Source of the DNA: Bisporella sp. PMI_857
Lineage: Eukaryota; Ascomycota; Leotiomycetes; Helotiales; Helotiaceae
Assembly: GCA_021307315.1 (NCBI GenBank)
Contig: JAJSPD010000053.1
Coordinates: forward strand, 62,001-126,000
Direction of reading: 5' to 3'
DNA length: 64,000 bases
Below, in pieces: positions 55,080-64,000 of this stretch (position 1 is its first letter; each line of letters starts with the position of its first letter). The translations under genes were made by a program, and so were the position numbers. Under the pieces are notes generated by a model. That model searched no databases and was not told the DNA's origin. It saw only the letters and a program-made list of their open reading frames with translations.

Positions 55080-55400
55080 TAGTTCTGCAAAGGAATTATA
55101 TCAACGGGCACTAGCGGGTGAGGAGAAAGTCTTGGGGTTTGAGCACCCCGAGACCTTGAAAAATACAAACAGCCTAGCTGGAGTATTGAGAGCTCAAGGG
55201 CAATATCCAGAAGCAGAAAAACTACGTCGACAGACGCTGGCAAGCAGAGAGAAAGTCTTAGGACTCGAAAACTCCGATACGTTACAAAGCGTAAACAATC
55301 TAGCTTCAGCTCTTGAAGGTTAAGGACAAGATTCAGAGGCGGAAATATTGTATCGACAATCAATAGTAGGCCGGGTGAAAGTTTTAGGGCCGGAACACCC
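55080..55400 (+). pseudogene. TPR fragment of an NLR-type protein
   Basis: Two and a half TPR units of the 42-residue type (ALAGEEKVLGFEHPETLKN; TLASREKVLGLENSDTLQS; VKVLGPEHP). A TAA at about 55321 interrupts them and the LTR at 55401 cuts them. The NB-ARC part is not in the window. The units belong to the same class as those at 25280-25580, but the sequence differs. Confidence 0.78.
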
Positions 55401-56078
55401 TGTTAGTATCACCCTGTAAGTGATACTTTTTGGTTCTGATAACTTGTATTCGCTCAAGTCGGTTACCCACGGGGCACGTAGCACCGCGATCTCAGTGCAG
55501 TGCTAGCAGTGTGACAAAAAAGTAATCAACGAATCAATTACTAATCAAAGTAATCAGCTCTGATTTGATTTGATTTTTATTACCGCTAGCTTTGATTTGA
55601 TTTGATTACTAAAATTAAAGTAATCAAAGTAATCAAGTCAGTAATCAAACTTTTTTATATTATAGTACGATACAAAAATTTAAAGCCAAAAAAAAAAAAA
55701 AAGCTCGAAAAACAAAAAACTATATATATAGTAAGCCTCTCGAAAAAGCTTAGCACGCGCTGCGCGTGCTAGTTATGCCTGGCAAGCTTGTTACGTAGCT
55801 GCTGTAATAGTAGTAGAACTTTCAAAGGTTATGTCCGGCAAAATCTATCACCGCTTTCTTGATTCAGTTGACCGCTTTCCTAACTAGTCAGTAATCAAAG
55901 TAATCAAAGTAATCAATGATTACTCTGATTTGATTTGATTTGATTTTGATTACCAGTAAATAGGGTTGATTTGATTTTGATTACTAGGCTCAGTAATCAA
56001 GTAATCAAATCATTTCTCACACTGAGTGCTAGTATGCTCGTTATAGGTGGTTGACTTGTTCTTGATTCATTCTAAATG
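55401..56078 (+). mobile_element. LTR fragment, family P copy 3, split by a hAT-type element
   Basis: The left part (55401-55506) starts TGTTAGTATCACC and matches 38169-38270. The right part (56025-56078) continues the same LTR after the inserted element and then breaks off into a family O fragment. No outer duplication is recognisable. Confidence 0.75.
55507..56024. mobile_element. Non-autonomous hAT-type element (MITE)
   Basis: 518 bp. Termini CAGTGTGAC and TCACACTG are inverted, and the perfect 8-bp duplication AGTGCTAG lies at 55499-55506 and 56025-56032, as hAT elements make. Subterminal zones (about 55520-55650, 55880-56015) are filled with AGTAATCAAA and TGATTTGATTT motifs in both orientations, probable transposase-binding sites. 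The middle 200 bp is unique and carries no long frame. Confidence 0.92.
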
Positions 56079-56086
56079 CTAATCTA

Positions 56087-56150
56087 ACGTCCGTCCCTGC
56101 ATCTCAAAACGCACCCTGTCACGAGACGAATCTATAGTTTTAGAATTACA
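56087..56150 (+). repeat. Family O end fragment
   Basis: It begins after TA with ACGTCCGTCCCTGC and carries ACGCACCCTGTCACGAGAC, matching 35407 onward. Breaks off after about 65 bp. Confidence 0.6.
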
Positions 56151-56264
56151 ATTTTTTTCTTAGTAAGTCTATCAAGTTGTTATTAATATATTACTTTCTT
56201 TAACTATTTTTCCCTAAAGAGACTACTTAACAACAAGAAAAAAAGTGCGATTGATTATATTATC

Positions 56265-56656
56265 TGTAACGACGCAAGGAGTCACGGGCTAGAATAGAGG
56301 CATATGGGAGTGCGTACAATAGACTGAGTGTGACTGCCTTATAGGTCTACTACGAAGGATACAAAAACATAAGGATCAACTGTAGAGAGTAGGGGCAGGC
56401 CTTTATATAGGCGACTCCGACTCTCCTCCGTATCTGCTCTGAAACCCCTCATACCCTGATCGTCAACCTCCTGATCCCGCGCCATGGCCTTCGTGCCGCA
56501 CCTTGGGCATACCGGTTGTTACAGGTAACCCCTCGCTTAAGGGTTGTATTTAAGGGGGCTCTTCTCCTACCCTATCTTCTCTCCCTAGCTTAGTATTCTA
56601 GTAATACACGCCATTCTGCAAATACTCCTATGTGAGGTTCTTGTAGAGGTGTCACA
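56265..56656. repeat. Two abutting LTR-like repeats (Q and D copy 2)
   Basis: 56265-56523 has TGTAACGACG..GGTTGTTACA ends (family Q, seen once). 56517-56656 is inverted relative to family D at 44436-44596 and overlaps it at TGTTACA. No duplications found, so boundaries are tentative. Confidence 0.45.
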
Positions 56657-56687
56657 AATACAGCTTATAATGGCAAGAGCTGCTTAT

Positions 56688-56874
56688 TGTAAGGTGCTGG
56701 AGTAGTGTGGCACAAATCAACTCATATTGAACAAAGACTAATCTCTACCCTCTCTAATACGTCCCGAGTCCTCTACTTATACCCTCCGAACCCCTGGCGA
56801 CTCCCTACGTGCCCATACATGCCAAGTCTCAGTGCCTTTACCGAGCCCCCTTCATTGCCCCTCAGCACCTGACA
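56688..56874 (-). mobile_element. Gypsy LTR, family C, shortened
   Basis: 187 bp, minus orientation, with several differences from the full element's LTR and small deletions. Flanks CTTAT/TCTGT do not match. It touches the family B LTR at 56877. Confidence 0.82.
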
Positions 56875-56876
56875 TC

Positions 56877-57144
56877 TGTAACAAGTAGAGGGCAGCAGGA
56901 GGGATTGCAATATAACAGATGAGAATACGCGACTAGAGACGTAGTTGTAATCGTGATGAATTGATATTAGAAGTATGCTTGTAAGTCTAACATGGAAAGA
57001 AAAACTCAAGCTTGCTTTCTTCAGAAAGCTCTAGCTGTTCCTTATATCTTTTAACTGTGTTGTAGCTGTGAGCCTGTGGCTGCTGTTAGGCTGTCATGAT
57101 GGCCGTCTATAACCGTCCCTGGCTGTTACACTCTGGCTGTTACA
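56877..57144 (-). mobile_element. LTR-like repeat, family B copy 4
   Basis: Inverted family B, TGTAACAAG..GGCTGTTACA; the last TGTTACA is doubled, so the edge is 57130 or 57144. No duplication. It ends one base before the last codon of HET gene 4. Confidence 0.75.
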
Positions 57145-57145
57145 G

Positions 57146-59272
57146 TCAACATAGCACTACGGCCGCGAGAAGAGTAAAACTATCTATTGCGGTATTAACA
57201 CTCCCCACTACGGTGCCAACAAATCGAAACTTCCACAACATCTTCGGCAGGGGTGCTAGCTTTGGGTAGCTGTCTGGTGAAAACTGCTGTGAAAGCTCAG
57301 AAGACTCGTCCAGCCAGCGTACTAGGACATACCGCTCGTATGAACGCTTAGAATCAAAAGTAGAAAGAAGAAAGTGCCCTCTTGCACTCTGCAAAGCGGA
57401 CTGGACGCGGAAAAACTGGTAGTCGTGGGCAGCATAAGGCACGAGGGTCGTCTGGTCTGTAGCCCACAGCCTGCGGACTTCCCAGGGGCCCCAAAGTTCT
57501 CCATTGAGTAGATGCAGGGGGGGTGTTCTCTGAGCTTGCGAGAAGTCATGTTGATGATCGCGCTGATCGAAATTGTCCTCGAGATGGAAAATTGAGGGCG
57601 GACACCACGACCACGGACCTTCTTCGGACATCGGTGTTTGGTTGTGCATGAGCCCGCGGTGGCCTACTTGCTTGACTTTGTCTAGCAGCTTCATTGTGAA
57701 TGTCGGCATTGGCCAGCTGGGATCAAACCAGTTTGCTTCGCCGCGCATCTCCCCGGCTAGCAAACCAAGGATAATTATTCGATCGCGAGCCCAACATGTG
57801 TACCTCGATCTCATGCAGCTCATTAGTTGCTCAAAAGAGGCATAGACATTTGGTAGCGTTTCCAGAGCACGTGGGCGGAGTCTTCGTATAACCGCTGACA
57901 CAGCTCTGTGTGCCGGGTGGGTCGAACCGTCGCCGACGCGCGCAAGAATCTCCGAGTCGAGGTCTTTGAGAAGCCGATTCCCGGCCGAATCTTTGAACAG
58001 TACGCGGACAGACTTGGATGCCAAAAGCTCCAGAGCTGTCCAGCCACGGCTAAACCAGGCTGATAGAGCCAGAGCAACGCACGGACTGCCATCGTCTTGC
58101 CAGGTGAAGTCGGCTAACTCTCGGTTGTGGACAAGCGTCCACTCGGCCCTGTTATAATTCGCGCGCATTTGGCTCAGGGCCTTGTTTCTCTTCTCCCGCT
58201 CTGTCGGTAGACTGACTGTATCCCACCATATGGCGCTACAAGGGTCCTTCGTGCTCCCAATAATATCCTTCCAGAACTGCACAAGGCATCGATTGACGCT
58301 GCCAGTTCTTTTGGGGCCGACGCCGGTCCCGTCAGACCACACGTGAGAGAGCGCTACATATATCTCTGCTCCTACAGCGGGGTCTTTCCCTGAAAGGTCC
58401 CAAGCTGTTGCTCCCGCGTCGAGCTTTTCAAGCTTATTAAGGCGGTCTACATCAAATTCCATCTGAGGACAGCTTCCAGCGTCCGCACACAGCATGTGAA
58501 GCTGTGGGATATTTGTGGTATGCTCGTCGTTTTCCAGGCAAACTTGAATGGTGCATGAATGGTGCTTATTGAGATGGTGATCGGAAATCGACATGTTTGA
58601 GAGCACCGCTTCTAGCGTTACTATCTCGACGAGGCCTCGGGGTGAGGACTTGGCGGCATTCCAAACTCGATGTAGGCAAACTCCTTTTGGTATCCTTCCG
58701 AATTTCGGCTGGATTACCGTTAGGACACCCATAGTTCCGGCCGCCAATTCAAACGCCCGCGGGTCATCTGGTGACTTAGACGAGGCAGCAACCCAGTAAA
58801 ACAAGTCCAGGACTTCGAAAAGCTCGAGGGTGCTCATCCTTTCGAATCCAGCGAAGTCGAAGTCGACGCGAGCGAACTGGGGCTCGAGGATATCCTCGAG
58901 GAGGCTTGAAACCGAGAAAACCGGGGAGCCGGTGTCCAATTCCGAGGAATCATGATCCGCATTTTTGTTGGATGTAAATTGGGCGGACAGAAACAGTGCG
59001 CAGAGCCCGACAGCCCATCCAGCGATACTGGCGTTTTCCTTCGTTACGATATGACACGAGAGGGCAGATAATGCCCATTCTCGCAAGTTTAGGAAGTCGC
59101 AGCTTGGAGCTGCCTGTCTCAATTTCTTCTTCTCCTCCAGGCAGGCAGGATTTGGGCAGTCCAAAGAGACGGAGTTCACTTGGCCATCCACGCCCTCCCC
59201 AACCGCCTCTGAGGGCACTGGGCGATTGTTTGCGCATTTGTTAATATTATGCGGGAGTGAAATTTCGTTCAT
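57146..59272 (-). CDS. HET-domain protein 4
   Basis: Single exon of 708 residues from the ATG at 59272. Another 20 codons upstream are open but consist of family O repeat, so that start was rejected. The N-terminus has a hydrophobic stretch (ASIAGWAVGLCALFLSA). The HET domain: YVALSHVWSDGTGVGPKR near residue 306, IWWDTVSLPTEREKR, WTLVHNREL, and WFSRGWTALELLAS. Same subclass as HET gene 3. The stop codon lies against a family B LTR, so the original C-terminus may have been a little longer. No internal stop. Expected role: incompatibility or cell-death signalling. Confidence 0.87.
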   Translation of the reverse strand: MNEISLPHNINKCANNRPVPSEAVGEGVDGQVNSVSLDCPNPACLEEKKKLRQAAPSCDFLNLREWALSALSCHIVTKENASIAGWAVGLCALFLSAQFTSNKNADHDSSELDTGSPVFSVSSLLEDILEPQFARVDFDFAGFERMSTLELFEVLDLFYWVAASSKSPDDPRAFELAAGTMGVLTVIQPKFGRIPKGVCLHRVWNAAKSSPRGLVEIVTLEAVLSNMSISDHHLNKHHSCTIQVCLENDEHTTNIPQLHMLCADAGSCPQMEFDVDRLNKLEKLDAGATAWDLSGKDPAVGAEIYVALSHVWSDGTGVGPKRTGSVNRCLVQFWKDIIGSTKDPCSAIWWDTVSLPTEREKRNKALSQMRANYNRAEWTLVHNRELADFTWQDDGSPCVALALSAWFSRGWTALELLASKSVRVLFKDSAGNRLLKDLDSEILARVGDGSTHPAHRAVSAVIRRLRPRALETLPNVYASFEQLMSCMRSRYTCWARDRIIILGLLAGEMRGEANWFDPSWPMPTFTMKLLDKVKQVGHRGLMHNQTPMSEEGPWSWCPPSIFHLEDNFDQRDHQHDFSQAQRTPPLHLLNGELWGPWEVRRLWATDQTTLVPYAAHDYQFFRVQSALQSARGHFLLSTFDSKRSYERYVLVRWLDESSELSQQFSPDSYPKLAPLPKMLWKFRFVGTVVGSVNTAIDSFTLLAAVVLC

Positions 59273-59289
59273 TTTTGAAACAAAAAGTA

Positions 59290-59765
59290 ACGTCTGTCCC
59301 TGCGTAGCGAGACGCACCCTGTAGCGAGACAAATCGTAGGTACTTTAAGTTCAAGCGACTTTAAATCTGTAAACGCGTTAAAATTTCTATTCATTTTCAT
59401 TTTAGTATATTGTATACCTCCCCCAAATACTCCTGACCTATTAATTCCGAAATCACTATCACGTCGTCGCCACCCCCTTAAATTTATAGAGAGCCTCCTT
59501 TTATACTATAATACAGCCCCTTGACTTACAACACTACTATTAAGCTTTTTTCATCTTTTAAATACATAAAATAATTAGATATAGATATCCAGGTTTTATT
59601 ATAAGGCTAAAAAGCTATTGCTACGATTGTGGCGGCCGGGTCGTGCCATGTCATAGGACGTCGCCACATGGGCTGATACCTCCTCGTGGTCAGTGGCGGT
59701 GTGGTTATAGTAATCTCGGTAAAATTCTAATAAAATTTGTGGCTGCTAAGTTTAAGTTACTCTAC
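59290..59765 (+). repeat. Dispersed TA-flanked element, family O copy 2
   Basis: Preceded by TA and starts ACGTCTGTCCCTGC. Similar over about 470 bp to 35407-35880, but richer in TA, so probably RIP-mutated. It supplies the immediate upstream region of HET gene 4. Confidence 0.6.
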
Positions 59766-60846
59766 CACTATTACGCAAAAGAGCATGCCTTTCCCATTGG
59801 CCGGAATACACCACAGAGTCGCCCTCTAAGAACAGGGGTAGACCCATTTAATTGGCGAGCCGGATTCACAAATTCATTTCCGAGTTGTTGGGGACCTTTG
59901 CCGCGATTTCCGCCCAGCCCAACGGCAGTGCCCAGCCTCCACTCTTTTTGCAACCCGAACGCACCTCTCGTGCACTCTAGCACGACGCCAATGGTAAGCC
60001 AGCACTTTCCGAAATAACTGATCAAGGTCTGGTCCTCCAACACTCTGCACAAAGCAATGGGGTCCTTAAGTTTATCATAAATTCAGTGGCACTAAAACTG
60101 ACTTGAGCACTCATTTAGAGGGTGGGATCTTGTCGGTGGGGTAGCGATATCGACCACGATAGGACGGGCCTTGAAAGGCTTGAAGTTGAGCACGGCACCT
60201 GCTGAGAGAGCGGCCCGAAAATACAAGGGCGGAAAGGTTGAGGGAGATCATCGCTGCAGTCTGCCAACTGGGTGCGGACTCGTACTTTGCGACGTTTCCT
60301 ACACACGTCCCAATTGAATCCGTAAAATCGACTCGCTGATTAGTGGGCCCTCCCTTGTTATCAGAGGTCACAGCCTCCTACATGTAACGTATTCCGCCCA
60401 ATAGAGGACATGCAACATACAGCTGACTTCAAGCAGTGCAGAAATCATGCACACTGAAGGTATGCTATTTTATTAGTGCGTGTTGGTGTGAGTGATGCAG
60501 ACTTTCAAAGGCTAGTTCAGACGGTAGCCCTGGAAGGCAAGCCGTCGTCACCAGATTCAGCGAATTACCTTCTCTTCGCCCTCAGCATTCATCTGCCGCA
60601 AGCAGACCAATGAAATGACGAGAGCTGTCCCAATGGTCGCGCCTCCGGCTGCGCATCCTTCCGTGGGGGGGGATGTTGTGTAACACAATTTGACGCAGTA
60701 GATAAGAGTTGCCATCCCAAGAACCCTTTCCATTCCTTTCCATTCTGCACTTGTTCAAGTCCAGTCCACTGATGCAATCCAATATCGCACATAGATTCAC
60801 GACACAAGACCAGCTATCGGCTTCTTTCGGTAAGGAAAGCGGTACC
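59766..60846. other. Intergenic upstream of the caspase gene
   Basis: Open frames at 59643-60017 and on the complement (59771-60052) overlap and are not supported. The caspase frame itself is open back to 60709, but the conserved start is at 60847. Confidence 0.45.
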
Positions 60847-63800
60847 ATGGCTCCGGCAAACCGTGCGTTGCTTATCGGCAGTTCCTACGATGGCTTGCCT
60901 GGAACGGATAACGACGTCCATGCGATAGCCGAGATTCTCGAACGCCACGGGTTCCTGTCAGAAAATATCAAGAGGCTTACTCATGATAATGCCACTCGGG
61001 AGAATATCCTCAACGCATGGGAAACCCTTATAGAAAAGAGCTCGGAGGGCGATGCCGTGGTGATCTACTACTCGGGGCATGGCGGATTAGCAGAGCGGAA
61101 GGAGACAGATTCAAAGGTTCAACAGCCCAAGCGCATCCAATTCCTAGTCCCATCCGACTTTGATCCCAAGTTGGAGCACTGGAGAGGGATACTGGACAGC
61201 GAGATTTCGCACCTCTTACTGAGAACAACCGAAAGAACCAAAAATGTCACGTACGTTTTGGATTGCTGCCACTCCGCCCGTCTGGGCCGAGCACCTACGG
61301 CAACAGCCTATTGGCCAAAGACCATCGAGGAATCCAACTATAACCTCGTATTGGGACATGTGGAGCAGCTCCGGAACACCAAGAAACTTCTGGAAGACAA
61401 ATGCTGGAGTAACCCCGATGTCGTGCACGTCGCTGCCTCAGCAGATGTCAGGGCTGCATGGCAATATCAGAACGCTTCGGGCCAGATGGTAGGCATCCTG
61501 ACGGAGAAGCTTGCCCTTGTTCTCGGCCGCCTAAGTGCACAATCTTCTTGGCGAAACGTTATACTAGAGGTGAACGCACTGGTGGAAGGCATGTTCTCGC
61601 TCGATGGGTACCCACAACAACCACGATCCGCAGGGGCTGATACTCGTATTCCCTTTTCAATGGAAAGAGACTGGTCTAGGGCACTCGTTGCGCAAATTCA
61701 GAATCAGAAGGTGATAATCCAAGGGGGGCAAGTGCATGGGATCCACGAGGGAGATTCTTTCACTTTAACGCCGTTCACATCAAGCCGGCAGACCGCAACC
61801 GAAACCGCCGCTGCAACTGCAGCCGTGACAGTAGATAAAGTTGGTGGCTTCATTGCCGAGACGTCCCGAATCTCCACAGACAGCTTTCCCTATACCTTGG
61901 CATTGGCCCGTCCTCACCATCGTCATCAGCGTTGGCTACTTTCGTTCCCAGAAGACCTTTCCAACATCCAGATGCTGCTGGATGCGTCTGGCATTTTCAG
62001 GCGTTGCGAGGTTGATGAAAATCCTCTTGTGGAATTTCGGCTGGAAGATGATAAGATCCTCTTGTACGGCCGAGGAGTGCAACTTGGCTCTAGACAATCG
62101 AATGCTAATTCGGACATCGAAGAGCTTTTCTCTGTTGCCAGCATGTTTGCTCAGGCACAGGATGTTCTGTCATTTGAAAAGGGCAGGGGCGACGAAGAGT
62201 TCAATCCCGACGTGGAGGTTGAAATCGGTGTTGTTCAAAGCGGTGAGGAGTCATTACGAGCCCGTTACTCCAATGCGTAAGTGCTGATGACCTGTATTAC
62301 GTGGAATCCTCGCTGAGATAGCTTTAGACTGACGACTGAGCCCGAAACCATTCGTTTCACAACGGACGATGAATACTATATTCGGATCATATACAATGGC
62401 CCAGCCACGGTCTATGTGTCTGTGCTTCGCGTTGATGCCGCCGGCAAGACCACCCTTGTGTCGCGTGCATGGGACAGAGGGATGGAGCTATCTGCGGAAG
62501 GTCCTCGCAGGCTGCTTAAGGCAGGAGGAAGTGGAGAGCCTAATCCCTCCGGAATATCCATCGGATGGCCCAAATCAGTTCCAACAGATAGATGGGCAGA
62601 GGAGACGTTTGTGTTAGTGATGACACGCGAGGAGGTTGATCTGCAGTTTCTTGAAACTTCGTCTCCCCAGGACTACATTGACACCAGGGACAAAGGCCAA
62701 ACGACCGCTTCTTGGCGCACTGTCACTCCATACGACGTGATGCGCATACGCTACCGCATCGACCCGGGCAAAGAAGGGCCAGATAATGGCCTAACTGAAG
62801 TTAGGGGAGACGATGCAGGCGGTCAGCCCCCAGTAACGGTCGCAGAGCTTCCTAGTCCAGAGGCAACTAGCATGTGGAATGATGTTTCTACTCGCCTACA
62901 AGAAACCGCAGGAGCCGCAAAGGGACTTTTTGGTGCTGCCGTCCGAGCTCTGAAGGGTATACCGCCACATGTTTGGGTCATAAACGAACATGTCGAGGAC
63001 ATAACTGTTGTGGTCTCAAAATACCGTCCAAATCGGCAGCTGAGTGGCGGGAGGGTTGGTGTGTCTGCTTCTGGCGCAGGGTTTAACATTAACACTACGG
63101 TACAGTGCCATGGTTCCATATATGCGATTGTCCGTCCTATAGCTGATGTTTGTGAGTCTATAGACATTTTTCAGCCCTGCTACTAGGAAGACACTAGCTC
63201 CTCTATCGCGAGACCCCGAAAGATCCATTGCGGTCTTCCCTCTCTGGACGAGAAAAGTTGGATTTGGAGTCATCACCATTTACACCGGCCCTGAGAAAAC
63301 GCTATACATTGTAAACGCCGAAGTGCCGGCCGGGGCTAGGGTGTATTTCAATGGCGCACCGAACTTGAGGATTTTGGGATACGATGAACCAACTTCCTTC
63401 ATCGATTTTTCGTGGGGTTTGACACATCCTTCTTCGAAAGGCGTTCCTCTTTCCCGCATCACAATGAATGGTAACACATTCAACCTAGAGGACAAACCGG
63501 ACATAGATGCATCCAAGTCAGACTACATTTTGGTCAAGATCGAAGCAGGCCGGCTGAAGGCCGACGAAAAATACGAGCTGCACGATGCGGACGTCCAGAT
63601 CCTGCAATACGTCGGCCAGGGTACATATCTCTGCAGATATAAGCCTGTAGACCTCAAACCTATCCGGGACCTACGATTTGTGAAGGGCCTTGACATTTAC
63701 AGTCCAGACATTGTCATCCACCCGAGTCTTAGGTCCAACAACGGATCCCAGGATGTGTATATCGTACTCCATGAAGACGTCACAAAAGATGACGGGGTCC

Positions 63801-64000
63801 GCCAACAAATCGCTGGGGCTGCTAAGATTTCTGTTGATGAAGTGAAAATTGAGTATGGAACCATGCAGCTCAAATTATCGAGAGACCAGCTGGATAGAGT
63901 TGCTCAGGTAGACTCCGTCAAGTTCGTTAATCCCGTACCCCAACCGCGTCTTCTCAACAATGTCGCATGCCAGATCTTACAGGTCCCTTACCCCCTTCAC
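60847..64000 (+). CDS. Caspase-domain (C14) protein, runs off the window
   Basis: Exons 60847-62276, 62328-63151 and 63198 to beyond 64000; introns of 51 nt (GTAAGT..TTTAG) and 46 nt (GTGAGT..CTAG) join in phase. At least 1019 codons. The peptidase C14 domain starts ALLIGSSYDGLPGTDNDV; the catalytic His is in YYSGHGG (about residue 77) and Cys in VLDCCHSA (about residue 139). Beta-rich segments with repeated VxVVxKY and Y-x-x-IVNAEVPAGARVYF patterns follow. The last 130 residues (DIYSPDIVIHP, VYIVLHEDV, DQLDRVAQVDSVKFV, LLNNVACQIL) resemble the region in front of the subtilase (S8) domain in large fungal proteases. That part is inference because the window ends. Possible role: regulated cell death or zymogen processing. 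Frame intact. Confidence 0.85.

Noticed and set aside
59273..59332. Earlier start of HET gene 4
   Set aside because: The extra 20 codons are mostly family O repeat.
59643..60052. Overlapping frames on both strands
   Set aside because: They exclude each other and the 5' part is family O repeat.

Overview
The window comes from a filamentous ascomycete (Pezizomycotina). The evidence is short GT..AG introns of 46-118 nt with CTAAC/CTGAC-like branch sites, several HET-domain genes, an F-box/LRR gene, a cytochrome P450, a GH43 glycosidase relic, and many transposable elements with a signature like repeat-induced point mutation (RIP). It is a gene-poor, repeat-rich accessory region. About ten gene models look intact or nearly so. 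They sit among at least as many pseudogenes and about thirty LTR-type repeats. Nineteen insertions of LTR type (one of them a full-length element) have target-site duplications that can be read directly; three of these duplications carry one mismatch.

Layout. 1-5.3 kb: a solo LTR, a four-exon HET gene and a broken gypsy fragment. 5.3-10.4 kb: decayed coding remnants peppered with solo LTRs. 10.39-19.66 kb: one pogo/Fot1-like DNA transposon with matching terminal inverted repeats and a TA duplication. Inside it lie a full-length Ty3/gypsy chromovirus-like element (10809-16583, duplication TTATG) and two further LTRs, one of them inside the transposase gene. 20-25.6 kb: a GH43 pseudogene, a carboxylesterase cut by an LTR, and an NLR (NB-ARC plus TPR) pseudogene carrying two solo LTRs. 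27.3-29.1 kb: an F-box/LRR gene. 29.8-34.2 kb: repeats around a small secreted cysteine-rich protein. 34.6-37.6 kb: a small uncharacterised protein and HET gene 2. 38-40.5 kb: repeats and a TPR-SET pseudogene. 41.2-44 kb: HET gene 3. 44.4-52.8 kb: a DDE transposase remnant, nested LTRs, and broken glyoxalase-like, ABHD12-like hydrolase and membrane-protein genes. 53.2-54.9 kb: a P450 with one extra base. 55-57.1 kb: a TPR fragment, an LTR fragment split by a hAT-type element, and more LTRs. 57.1-59.3 kb: HET gene 4. 60.8 kb to the window end: a caspase-family gene that runs off the edge.

Four HET proteins, NLR and TPR remnants and a caspase-domain protein lie within 64 kb. HET, NLR and caspase families are linked in fungi to non-self recognition and regulated cell death, so the region resembles a fast-evolving allorecognition or cell-death compartment; that reading is inference. 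The stops and the lost tryptophan, glutamine and histidine codons are almost all single C-to-T or G-to-A changes, as RIP would give. The caspase gene is the most interesting item: its last exon appears to enter a second, protease-associated module, which may make it a caspase-subtilase fusion.
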